Shown here piece after piece: positions 42,739 to 50,690 of a stretch of 50,690 nt of DNA; position 1 is the stretch's first letter, and each line of letters starts with the position of its first letter. Origin of the DNA: CAZUNB01 sp044227985 (lineage in GTDB: Bacteria; Patescibacteriota; Saccharimonadia; Saccharimonadales; JAGPDM01). Under the pieces are notes generated by a model, which was not told where the DNA came from, searched no databases, and saw only the letters and a program-made list of their open reading frames with translations. Position numbers and translations under genes: made by a program. The stretch lies in assembly GCA_044227985.1 (NCBI GenBank), contig JBGAVT010000005.1, forward strand, positions 1-50,690, given 5' to 3'.

Positions 42739-43851
42739 TTATCGATAAATATCTTGCAAACCAAGGCTACGGCTACATGACGGCCATGGTGACCAACCAC
42801 GTCGATTGTATGTTTCTATGGCTTTTTGATCTTGTACTGCTGGAGGCGCGGCTGAAGCTGTTGGATAACCACCATAGCCACCCCAGGTCCCGACATCAAA
42901 CTGATAAGCCCCATGGTATCCATTACCCGTATTACTAGTATACGAACCTTCGCAGCTTCGCAATTTCGCCAACGCTCCACTAATTGGACCATCAAATCCT
43001 TTATTTCCTTTTCTGATAATTTTATCGACTGACTTGGTTTTTACTACTGTCTGAATCGACTCTCTGCCAATCTCTTGCCCATCATGTCGTGTAATTCTAT
43101 AGGTAACCATGTTGATACCGGCTACACCCTCTTGTTGGGTTTCATTAAAACTAACTGGCTCGGAATCAACATAGACTGTTTGCGTTTTGAATGCGACATT
43201 TTCTTCAACAGTAACAGTTTCGACTCCTACGCGTGTGACTATGATATCCATGTTTCGTTCAATATTGGCAGCTAAATCTTGGTTAACAATGTCATTTTCG
43301 CCGATTTTAACACCGGCTTCTTCAAGAGCATCTTTAACGGTTTGTCCAGTAGTACGAGATTCAACGACATTGCCATCAACCTGAATCTTGAATGGGATCG
43401 AGCGAGTAATCTGGAGCTTTAGTCCGATAAAGTTATCATTAGTAAAGTCTTCAATTCTATCTAATTTTGTTTTGTCTTCGTCGTAAAGCTTAAGTCCGGC
43501 ATCCTTAGCTATCAGTTCAGCGCTTTGATACGGCGTTACAACCCGATGCTGCTGGTTTTGATCAACAATGATGACTGGTCGAGCACGGAAAACATTAACA
43601 TGAAAGCCAGAACTGTTGATAGTCGTATCGACCGGTGGTTCAACGAGGTCGCTATCGCCAACTTCAATATCTTCTTCTTTCAGTAAAGATGCAACGTTAT
43701 TCGCATCAGTACTAACGACCTCTTCTTTACCATCAACATAAATTCTTACAACATTTTTATCGCTTGCGATTGCTGGTACAGTCAGGATCGTAATTACAGC
43801 AACAGCTGCAGAAATTTTATAGATTAAACCTCGAGAATTTCGAGCAACCAC
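42739..43851 (-). CDS. Secreted G5-domain protein with resuscitation-promoting-factor domain
   Basis: From GTG at 43851 this is a 370-residue exported protein: a hydrophobic signal (about 9-29, ending PAIASDKN), three DUF348 ubiquitin-like repeats (about 33-210), a G5 domain (about 220-285), and a C-terminal Rpf transglycosylase-like domain. In the Rpf domain SCEGSY holds the probable catalytic Glu301, followed by NTGNGYHGAYQF and WPSCSRSLGL. This is the plan of actinobacterial RpfB. The enzyme would cut peptidoglycan glycan strands. The frame stays open upstream, and AAGGGG lies eight bases before an in-frame ATT at 43882-43884, so 11 more codons may be translated. Confidence 0.9.
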   Translation of the reverse strand: MVARNSRGLIYKISAAVAVITILTVPAIASDKNVVRIYVDGKEEVVSTDANNVASLLKEEDIEVGDSDLVEPPVDTTINSSGFHVNVFRARPVIIVDQNQQHRVVTPYQSAELIAKDAGLKLYDEDKTKLDRIEDFTNDNFIGLKLQITRSIPFKIQVDGNVVESRTTGQTVKDALEEAGVKIGENDIVNQDLAANIERNMDIIVTRVGVETVTVEENVAFKTQTVYVDSEPVSFNETQQEGVAGINMVTYRITRHDGQEIGRESIQTVVKTKSVDKIIRKGNKGFDGPISGALAKLRSCEGSYTSNTGNGYHGAYQFDVGTWGGYGGYPTASAAPPAVQDQKAIETYNRRGWSPWPSCSRSLGLQDIYR

Positions 43852-43930
43852 CCCTTGGATTCGATACGCTATTGTGTCAAAAATATACGGTTCCCCTTAG
43901 CTATAGCAATCTACTTTACATGAACTTTTA

Positions 43931-46900
43931 TTACGATGCAAGTGTACTCCCATTATCGCCCGGCTCGTCATCATTACGTCTCCAGAGGAAATAGATGCCC
44001 GCCCCCAATAGTGATATCCCGACAATAAAGCCTAGTAGAATGCGCGGAATAGCAAAAATTGCTCCACCGAATTGATATAGTGACTGTAGAACCAAAACTG
44101 AAATGCCCCAACGCCAGAAAATATCTCGACGTAAGCTTGCTCCTAACATAACCAAACCAACCGACTCTACAAAAAGCATCAGAACATGCCAATCGAGGGG
44201 ATTGATTAATGTCTGATAAAAAAGAGGAACAGTTAGAACTACCAATCCGATAGCTTGCCATAAATTACTTGCCTGTAGTCGCTTAACACGCTCCATCGTG
44301 ATAACAACAATCAAACTATAGACAGACCAGCTGACGGCGTAAACCTGGAACTCAGTAATATCAAGCTGTATAAATGTTCTCGTCAAAGAGTAGAACATCC
44401 CAGCAATTGCTAGTAACTTTATGTCGAGCTTGTTTTGGTAGCCTCCAGACAATCCTTCTAAGAAAATCATAATTGACAAAGATATCGTAGCAGCAATAAT
44501 CGCCCAGCTTACTGGGAAAAAGACGAAAAAAGATAGAGGTATAATCGCACCCAAGCGGAATATACGGCTGACTGGATTTTTACCAATAAAACTAGCCAAC
44601 CAACCGATTGCACTATAAAAAAGGCTAGTCATCATCACAATGATAGTGAATTGATTCAAAGTAATGCTATGATCGAGTAGCTTGCTTACTACGCTTATGG
44701 CAGTAAAGTAGCCCAGAGCCATACCAACGGAAAAGAAGGTGTGCTTCATTATGTATAACCAACCAGTCATAAACAAAGCTAGCGTTGTAAATATGGCTGT
44801 AATCGGAAGACTCCAACTTGTACTGAAACTCTGGGAAAGCATGTAAATCCCGATAACTGAGCAACCAATCAATGCATAACCTCTACCCCAACCTACAGTA
44901 CGATTCGGTATCACTTTACCAGCTACGATTAAACCGGCTACCTCAGACAACAGAAGCCAAGCGTGCCAGTCGAATTGATACATAAAACTTTGGACCAATA
45001 AAATTGGCAATAAAATTAGCAAACCAATTATTTGCCAAACAACACTCGAAGACTTACGCTGTTTTTGTTCCATAACTACTGCAACTCCAAAGCTGTAAAT
45101 CACCCATAACGCGACGTAGGCTTGTAGTTCACGAACATCGAATTGCCAAAATATCCTAGATAAAGCAAAGATTAAAAACCCAATTGCCAGTAATCGAATG
45201 TTAAGCCTTGCCTTGAATACTGATAAGTAGCTCTCCAAGAAAAGTTGTAGTGCCAAAATGATAATCCCAAAAATTACAGCAAAGTTATTTGGAAAAATTA
45301 GCATAATCAGCAACGGAATCATCGAACCATAACGTGATATAAGTCCGATTCGGCTGGCAAACATAGCATTTTGAATGACTCCAATCACAGTAAAGAAAAT
45401 GCTTAGAGCGACTACACTTAATGTCGATTGTTCAAAAGTTAACGGAGAAATTGTTATTTTATTAAGAAAAATTAGCAATGCTGGATAGCTAAACGCCATA
45501 CCAAAACCATAGAAAAACCAGAGATCTCTGTACTGCCAACTAGCATAAAATAAACCTGCAACAAGTGCTAATAAGCTCCATATTGGAATCCAGCCATTGG
45601 ACGATAACGTATAGAAGATATGTGAAACTAAGTAGTTTAATAGTAGCGTACCAATACCAATGACTGCAGCGTACAACTGTGCTGGTTTTTGATGATACAG
45701 TCTGCCCGACAATAGACGTAAAAAGCCTAGTGATAGAAGAATATAATTGATATTGATTTGTCTAATCCATGATGGACCAAAGCTACCAAAGATCATCCAA
45801 GCTAAGGTCATTGTGATAGCGCTTATAACCAGCAGTGGCGATTGTTTGTGCCGCACTACGCGCCAAAGCAAAGCTAAACTCAGGACACTGCTAGCGACGA
45901 AAAATATAGATGCACTTTGACTAAACATTGAAGTAATATACGAAATAATTAGATATGCCCACGCACAAACTAGTAATGCACGCTGTACTTTTATGCGAAA
46001 TTCTGACGGTGAGCGTACGTTAATCGTCAGTCGCGCTACTGCTAAGACTATAGCGGTTAATAATAAACAAACTGTAAAAAAAACTGTTAAGTTCGTTTTC
46101 GGAGGAACAACATTAGCTGCGTAGACAGAATCGACTAAAAATAATAGAAAAATGCTAAGGCTAGAGTATATCAAGACCTGACTTTGTCGTATAACGCTAT
46201 GGACCAAATATAATGCGCACAGGACAATAAGCGATATAGCTAGACTACGGCTATCACTAAGCTGTGCGACTGTAGAAATTACTCCTGTAGCAACACCAGA
46301 TAGATATAAACTACTGAAAATAAACTTTGATTTTTCTCTGGCAAATTTAGAAAACATCGAGCTTGACGAGATAAATACACTTAATCCAAACAACAATTGA
46401 CTTGTCATGAGAAAGTTATCATTAAACTCGAAAATAAAAGTTCCAACAGATAGCCATGATAGAAAAACCGCAGTAAAAATATTTGCTTCTTTTTGCATCT
46501 CATTCTGGCCTGGGTGGACGAACCACCAGGTAAGCAAGTAAATGACTCCAAGTAATAGACTGATACCAACTTGGTAGACCTCAAAATAGAAGAGCCCAAA
46601 AATATTAGCAAAAGTTGTAGTAATAAAAATCAGCAAACTAAGGATATGAAGAGGATCTTTTAAGCTTTTAATATATCGTGATCCAAATTCATACAAAATA
46701 GCCAAAATATAGAAGGTGAAAAATCCAATTGGAATTCCGATTGGCAGCAATATGACTGAAGATAAAGCACTAATCGCAAGACTAGTTAAACCGATAAATT
46801 TCATCGATTTCCATTTAGTCACGAACCCCGTTAGAAAACTTATAGCAACCATGGAGAGGCTTAGCAGTAGCCACAAACTACTTAAACTAATATCTGTTGC

Positions 46901-47842
46901 GACATAGCTTCGGAATGCAATCAGAGCGAATGGAATTGTGATTACACCAATTATAGTGAAGGCGACACCTGCTGGCTTAAGCTTTTTATAGCGAATGAAC
47001 AGGACTAAACCCGACAGATAAAATATCAGACCAAAAATTGCTACCACAATGACTTTTTGCCAACCGCTTAATGCTGCAAAACTAGAAATAACAAAAATAA
47101 TAACTGTCAAGATAACTAAGAATGCTCCTGTGAATAATAGGATGTTTATATTTCTAAGTAACTCAAATGGGTTAACTTTTTCTCGTGGCACCGCAGCTAT
47201 TTGGGGTGTAGCTACAGCTGGGATAACTGCTTGCTGAAGGGTTTTAGCCTGCGGTACTTGTTCGGTTACCATACTACTCGATCTCGCGACATAGTCGCTA
47301 TCATTCGGCTCGGTAATGGGACGGAACAATGGATCACGTCTCTGTTCGATCGAGTTTGCCAACTCAAGTAAGAAGAATTTTATGTATGATTTTTCTGCTG
47401 TTGAAGCATAGTAACGCAAACCTGAAATAATTTTTTTCGCGGGTATAAAATCAGCTTTATCGATTAAATGTTGATTTGGTATATTCAATGGTGATTTAGA
47501 TTCGTGAAGCATATATATATTTAAATTTGGATCACGTTGCTCAACAATGCTATTAGCAATCTCAGTCAAAGCCCCCCGATAAGATTGAAAGCTTGCCTGC
47601 TTGGCATAATAGTAAATTCCCGAAACAATTCTGGATGGCTCATTTCGATTACTGTTTGAAGAAAGTTGTACATGTGTAGCATTCACGGATATTTGAGTCT
47701 GTACCTGTTTTTTTGATTCAGTAGATGTCTCAACAATAGTTTTCCGGTTGCTAAGTTCGCTATGTGCCTGCACTCTACCGTCACGCTTCCCCAAGTAGTA
47801 AGCGAGTATAGCAATACCTGCTACTATTAATATTCCTACCAT
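43931..47842 (-). CDS. Giant polytopic membrane protein with internal duplications
   Basis: A 1303-residue protein of unknown function. A first membrane segment (about 2-16) precedes a soluble region with two copies of a 34-residue motif (72-105 and 138-171; both have SG-x-x-YYA, ANSI and RDP). From about residue 233 the protein is an almost unbroken series of 30 or more hydrophobic segments. Residues 836-978 and 1095-1237 align without gaps, and the similarity extends before them, so the C-terminal half is a tandem repeat with a period of 259 residues. It may be a transporter or scaffold; nothing shown decides. TATACT (47853-47858) lies 10 bases before the ATG. Confidence 0.85.
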   Translation of the reverse strand: MVGILIVAGIAILAYYLGKRDGRVQAHSELSNRKTIVETSTESKKQVQTQISVNATHVQLSSNSNRNEPSRIVSGIYYYAKQASFQSYRGALTEIANSIVEQRDPNLNIYMLHESKSPLNIPNQHLIDKADFIPAKKIISGLRYYASTAEKSYIKFFLLELANSIEQRRDPLFRPITEPNDSDYVARSSSMVTEQVPQAKTLQQAVIPAVATPQIAAVPREKVNPFELLRNINILLFTGAFLVILTVIIFVISSFAALSGWQKVIVVAIFGLIFYLSGLVLFIRYKKLKPAGVAFTIIGVITIPFALIAFRSYVATDISLSSLWLLLSLSMVAISFLTGFVTKWKSMKFIGLTSLAISALSSVILLPIGIPIGFFTFYILAILYEFGSRYIKSLKDPLHILSLLIFITTTFANIFGLFYFEVYQVGISLLLGVIYLLTWWFVHPGQNEMQKEANIFTAVFLSWLSVGTFIFEFNDNFLMTSQLLFGLSVFISSSSMFSKFAREKSKFIFSSLYLSGVATGVISTVAQLSDSRSLAISLIVLCALYLVHSVIRQSQVLIYSSLSIFLLFLVDSVYAANVVPPKTNLTVFFTVCLLLTAIVLAVARLTINVRSPSEFRIKVQRALLVCAWAYLIISYITSMFSQSASIFFVASSVLSLALLWRVVRHKQSPLLVISAITMTLAWMIFGSFGPSWIRQININYILLSLGFLRLLSGRLYHQKPAQLYAAVIGIGTLLLNYLVSHIFYTLSSNGWIPIWSLLALVAGLFYASWQYRDLWFFYGFGMAFSYPALLIFLNKITISPLTFEQSTLSVVALSIFFTVIGVIQNAMFASRIGLISRYGSMIPLLIMLIFPNNFAVIFGIIILALQLFLESYLSVFKARLNIRLLAIGFLIFALSRIFWQFDVRELQAYVALWVIYSFGVAVVMEQKQRKSSSVVWQIIGLLILLPILLVQSFMYQFDWHAWLLLSEVAGLIVAGKVIPNRTVGWGRGYALIGCSVIGIYMLSQSFSTSWSLPITAIFTTLALFMTGWLYIMKHTFFSVGMALGYFTAISVVSKLLDHSITLNQFTIIVMMTSLFYSAIGWLASFIGKNPVSRIFRLGAIIPLSFFVFFPVSWAIIAATISLSIMIFLEGLSGGYQNKLDIKLLAIAGMFYSLTRTFIQLDITEFQVYAVSWSVYSLIVVITMERVKRLQASNLWQAIGLVVLTVPLFYQTLINPLDWHVLMLFVESVGLVMLGASLRRDIFWRWGISVLVLQSLYQFGGAIFAIPRILLGFIVGISLLGAGIYFLWRRNDDEPGDNGSTLAS

Positions 47843-47852
47843 ATTACTTGGA

Positions 47853-47858
47853 AGTATA
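47853..47858 (-). promoter_or_regulatory. -10 box of the giant membrane protein gene
   Basis: TATACT ends 10 bases before the ATG at 47842, in the 36-base gap after the helicase gene; it gives a leader of only a few bases. Confidence 0.4.
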
Positions 47859-47878
47859 GCATAAGCAACTTATAATTT

Positions 47879-50029
47879 TTAGATTTTTTCCAGAGGTGCA
47901 AATGCCATATTAAGACTCTTGCGTCCTCCCTTCGCGAATGAAACAGTTGCCATCATCTCATCAACTTCAATGATTACGCCAATCCCAAAAACAGGATGGC
48001 GGACTCGTTGACCTTCGCTAACTTCGATCTTCGGAACATCGACAAACTCTTCTCTAGAGATTGAAGGCGCACCAAAGCTCTGAACACTCTTATCGGTATA
48101 GCTTTCATCTATCTCTGCCAAGAATCGGCTAGGTGGGTTGGACTGCGTGCTGCCAAACAGCATTCTGCTTGTAGCGTGTAGCATATACAGCTCTTCGCGG
48201 GCTCTAGTCATTCCAACGTAACATAACCGCCTTTCTTCCTCCAATTGAGCATGGTCAAGGAAACTATTACTGTGTGGAAATATTCCTTCTTCCAATCCAA
48301 TCATAAATACTACTGGGAACTCGAGACCTTTGGCGGCGTGCATTGTCATAAGCGTCACGGCTGATACGGATTCATCATAACCATCTATATCCGAAATCAA
48401 CGAAACCTCTTCCAGGAACCCAGCTAGACCAAGCTCGGCCTGCTGTTCAGCTACAGAAATTAATTCTTTGACATTATCCTGTCTGTCTTCAGCCTGTGGA
48501 CTCCCATCGTCTAAGAAACGCTCGTAATTAGTTCGTGCTAAGACCGCCCGAATTAATTCCGCTACACTCGCTCCTTCAAAGTAAAGATCACGAAGTTGTG
48601 ACAGCATCATCGAAACATTTTTAATCCCTTTTTTAGCCTGCGGGCTAACACCTGAAATCATCTCAACCTGCGCCATTAATTCCGGTAGTTGGGCTGAGCC
48701 AGTAAGAGACAATTGGCCATCTCCATCTACTGCAAGCTTATCCAAAAAGCTCTGTAGTGACTTAGCCCCAACTCCCCGTGGCGGCGTATTAATAATTCGA
48801 TTGAAGCTAACGATATCGTTTGGCTGGAATATTAAGCGCAGATAAGCGATCACATCTTTTATTTCTTTACGATCATAAAACCGTGTGCCTCCGACGATTC
48901 GATACGGGATATTGTAACGGATAAAACTTTCTTCTAATACTCTTGACTGTGCGTTTGTTCGATACAAGATGGCAGCATCTCTCATCGTTCTACCTCTTGC
49001 TTTAAATGTCTTCAAAACGCTTATAATCCGTTCCGCTTCATCCTTCTCAGTAAAAGTTTGGATAATAGAAATAGGCTGGCCGTCGTCATTCTCGGTTCTC
49101 ATAATCTTTTCTGAACGTTTAGTATTTTTTTCAATAACTTTAGAAGCACCATTTACAATGGCTTTGGTTGATCGGTAATTTTGTTCGAGTTTTATAGTGA
49201 TAACATTTGGATAATCACGATGAAAATTAAGAATATTTCGAAAATCAGCACCACGCCATGAATAGATACTCTGCCAATCATCACCGACTACGCACAAGTT
49301 TTGGTGATCTGCTGCAAGTATTTTTGCCAATGTATATTGTGAATTATTAGTGTCTTGATACTCATCAATCAAAATGTAGCGAAATTGTTGTTGCCATTTT
49401 TTGCGAACTGTTTCATCGCGTTGGAACATATGCACTGTCTTCATGAGTAAATCGTCAAAATCTAAAGCCTTGGCTTCACTTAATAACTTTTGATATCGAG
49501 GATAGACCTCAGCAGCAATCTTTTGGGCTTGTCCATTAGCAGTTCCCGCATATTCTTCGGCAGTAATCAGTTGGTTTTTAGCCCCACTTATCAGTCCAGC
49601 GATTCGACGAGGATTATACTGCTTTGGATCAATTTTTAATTGTTTCATTACTTGCTTAACAGCGCCACGAGAATCATCCGAATCGAAAATAATAAACGAC
49701 TTGGGGATACCGATGGACTCACCATCAATCCGTACAAGTCGTACACAAATACCGTGAAATGTGCCCATAAACGGCATAAAGTTTCTTCCTGGATTCTGTA
49801 CTGCTAGTAATTCAGCGATTCGGCTACGCATTTCCTTCGCAGCTTTGTTGGTAAAAGTTACAGCCAAGATTTGCTCTGGTTCAGCTTTTTTTTCTGCAAT
49901 TATGTTCGCAATTCGGTGAACTAAAGTCTTGGTCTTGCCTGAACCAGCCCCAGCTAATACTAGAAGTGGTCCATCAGTTGTCTCGACCGCCCTCGACTGA
50001 GCGTCATTTAATCCTTGAAGTAAATCCAT
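47879..50029 (-). CDS. pcrA: UvrD/PcrA-type superfamily 1 DNA helicase
   Basis: A 716-residue 3'-5' helicase. In order: Q motif LNDAQSRAV, motif I AGAGSGKT, motif Ia VTFTNKAAKEM, motif II LIDEYQDTN, motif III VGDDWQSIYSWRGAD, motif IV LEQNYRS, motif V MTMHAAKGLEF and motif VI YVGMTRARE. The C-terminal VRHPVFGIGVI is the Tudor-like domain found in PcrA and UvrD. The length is normal. It works in excision repair with UvrA and UvrC and at blocked forks. TATACT lies 8 bases before the ATG. UvrD rather than PcrA is equally possible as a name. Confidence 0.92.
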   Translation of the reverse strand: MDLLQGLNDAQSRAVETTDGPLLVLAGAGSGKTKTLVHRIANIIAEKKAEPEQILAVTFTNKAAKEMRSRIAELLAVQNPGRNFMPFMGTFHGICVRLVRIDGESIGIPKSFIIFDSDDSRGAVKQVMKQLKIDPKQYNPRRIAGLISGAKNQLITAEEYAGTANGQAQKIAAEVYPRYQKLLSEAKALDFDDLLMKTVHMFQRDETVRKKWQQQFRYILIDEYQDTNNSQYTLAKILAADHQNLCVVGDDWQSIYSWRGADFRNILNFHRDYPNVITIKLEQNYRSTKAIVNGASKVIEKNTKRSEKIMRTENDDGQPISIIQTFTEKDEAERIISVLKTFKARGRTMRDAAILYRTNAQSRVLEESFIRYNIPYRIVGGTRFYDRKEIKDVIAYLRLIFQPNDIVSFNRIINTPPRGVGAKSLQSFLDKLAVDGDGQLSLTGSAQLPELMAQVEMISGVSPQAKKGIKNVSMMLSQLRDLYFEGASVAELIRAVLARTNYERFLDDGSPQAEDRQDNVKELISVAEQQAELGLAGFLEEVSLISDIDGYDESVSAVTLMTMHAAKGLEFPVVFMIGLEEGIFPHSNSFLDHAQLEEERRLCYVGMTRAREELYMLHATSRMLFGSTQSNPPSRFLAEIDESYTDKSVQSFGAPSISREEFVDVPKIEVSEGQRVRHPVFGIGVIIEVDEMMATVSFAKGGRKSLNMAFAPLEKI

Positions 50030-50037
50030 AGCTTATT

Positions 50038-50043
50038 AGTATA
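50038..50043 (-). promoter_or_regulatory. -10 box of the helicase gene
   Basis: TATACT ends 8 bases before the ATG at 50029. Confidence 0.5.
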
Positions 50044-50117
50044 GAACATTTGCTACTTTCTTCTAAATAAACCGGCTATGCTTTTGTTGTAATTTATATA
50101 TATGGAAATAATTTAGT

Positions 50118-50624
50118 TCACAACATAAAATATGCAAAAAGTCCGAGAAAGACTACTGTAACTGTAGCTACAACTAGGCCAATGATAGCCGCAGTTGGAA
50201 CCGATTTAGTACTCTTGCGTCGGTAAGTTTTATCTAATTTTTTGGCCTCTTTGGATATAGGGATATGCCATTCACCGGTATCGATGACAGCAGCAGAGTC
50301 GCCTAGTTCAAGATTTTCTTGATCACTATTAATTGGCTTATTAATAACTTCTTTTGCTGACTCTACCGAGTTACTAGTAGTGATATTTGTTTTATCTTCG
50401 GAGTCTTGCGTTTTATTGCTATCCATTGGAGTAGCATTAGATGGATTCTGGATTGTCTTATTTGGCTCACTATCTGATTCTGCAGCAATAGGTCCAGATA
50501 TATTTGGAATAATCTTTTTAGTATGCTGGCCATATCGATTCGATTTTTGAGCCTGCTTATCATGACTAAATGGCGCTCCAGAAACTGTCTCTTCTTGGTT
50601 ATCGTCGTTAGTTGGGTTATCCAT
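50118..50624 (-). CDS. Hypothetical tail-anchored protein
   Basis: A 168-residue protein. The first 130 residues are polar and low in complexity (rich in Asn, Ser, Asp, Lys), and one hydrophobic segment lies at the very end (about 144-167, IIGLVVATVTVVFLGLFAYF). A lysine/arginine stretch (KLDKTYRRKSTK) comes just before it, so the polar part should be cytoplasmic. I do not recognise it. It starts 2 bases after the stop of the next gene upstream, so the two are probably co-transcribed. Confidence 0.65.
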   Translation of the reverse strand: MDNPTNDDNQEETVSGAPFSHDKQAQKSNRYGQHTKKIIPNISGPIAAESDSEPNKTIQNPSNATPMDSNKTQDSEDKTNITTSNSVESAKEVINKPINSDQENLELGDSAAVIDTGEWHIPISKEAKKLDKTYRRKSTKSVPTAAIIGLVVATVTVVFLGLFAYFML

Positions 50625-50626
50625 GT

Positions 50627-50690
50627 CTAGTTTTCAGGTAAATTATGCGCTTTTTCAATCATAGCAACAAATTGATCAACTTTGAGACTG
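50627..50690 (-). CDS. C-terminal end of an unknown gene, cut by window edge
   Basis: The last 20 codons of a frame that enters from beyond the window: SLKVDQFVAMIEKAHNLPEN and a TAG at 50627-50629. The codon pattern and the tight junction with the following gene (2 bases) support a real gene end. The segment is too short to name. Confidence 0.55.
   Translation of the reverse strand, partial: SLKVDQFVAMIEKAHNLPEN

Noticed and set aside
1..50690. Alternative genetic code with TGA read as glycine (Gracilibacteria/SR1 type)
   Set aside because: TGA ends several complete genes, for example the SGNH hydrolase, ruvX, the aminotransferase and uvrD-region neighbours, at family-typical lengths and in ATGA overlaps.
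1..50690. CRISPR arrays, complete tRNA or rRNA genes, insertion sequences, prophage modules
   Set aside because: Spacers are short and were read individually; no regular direct repeats, cloverleaf, rRNA signature, transposase or integrase was seen. The holin-like name at 4359-4724 is a family name only.

Overview
The window looks like a compact, AT-rich chromosome segment of a Patescibacteria/CPR bacterium, most likely a Saccharibacteria (TM7) relative. The reasons are tight packing with 4- or 8-base gene overlaps, a shortened alanyl-tRNA synthetase, an actin-like FtsA beside a large lineage-specific membrane protein, an actinobacterial-style G5/Rpf cell-wall protein, and almost no biosynthetic genes. 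TGA is used as a stop, so this is not the Gracilibacteria/SR1 code. The taxonomic placement is inferred from gene content and was not tested by a search.

Layout. 1-2.3 kb: two small hydrolases, a GC-rich cluster of inverted repeats, and a frameshifted glyoxalase-fold gene; this end looks like accessory DNA. 2.3-7.9 kb: an anchored peptide-binding protein, SecG, a small holin-like membrane protein, aminopeptidase P, UvrC and a YqeG-like phosphatase. 8-15 kb: a diacylglycerol-kinase-like lipid kinase, TrhO, a proline-rich membrane protein, a DedA/YqaA protein and UvrA. 15-22 kb: an exported protein, prephenate dehydratase, an LpqC-like esterase, RarA, an AspC/TyrB-type aminotransferase and exonuclease I. 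22-30 kb: Obg, a LysM-CHAP hydrolase with a long structured leader, MltG, RuvX, a large unknown anchored protein, FtsA and a PurN-like protein. 30-36 kb: AlaS, an acidic unknown protein, MnmA, a YdcF-like protein, a cysteine desulfurase and two small unknown genes. 36-44 kb: TatD, MetG, a transglutaminase-like protein without the catalytic cysteine, PgeF, RsmA, a Nudix protein, a PPC-domain protein and a G5/Rpf protein. 44-50.7 kb: a 1303-residue polytopic membrane protein built on internal duplications, a UvrD/PcrA helicase, a tail-anchored unknown, and the last residues of one more gene.

Three themes link the genes. Genome repair and recombination is dense (UvrA, UvrC, UvrD/PcrA, RarA, ExoI, RuvX, TatD). 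Cell-wall remodelling and division is dense (FtsA, MltG, LysM-CHAP, Rpf, PgeF, YdcF-like, transglutaminase-like). tRNA maturation and charging is present (AlaS, MetG, MnmA with a desulfurase, TrhO). The only amino-acid enzymes are the last two steps to phenylalanine.

Expression signals suggest two classes. At least sixteen genes have a -10-like hexamer only 6-8 bases before the start codon, which implies leaderless mRNAs. A few genes (SecG, two small unknowns, the LysM-CHAP hydrolase) instead have Shine-Dalgarno sites, and three of these have good -35/-10 pairs. The most unusual items are a UvrC with no cysteine at all, a palindrome over the uvrA -10 box, candidate ATT starts on two wall proteins, a tmRNA-like acceptor hairpin with encoded CCA, and the multi-hairpin element near the left end.
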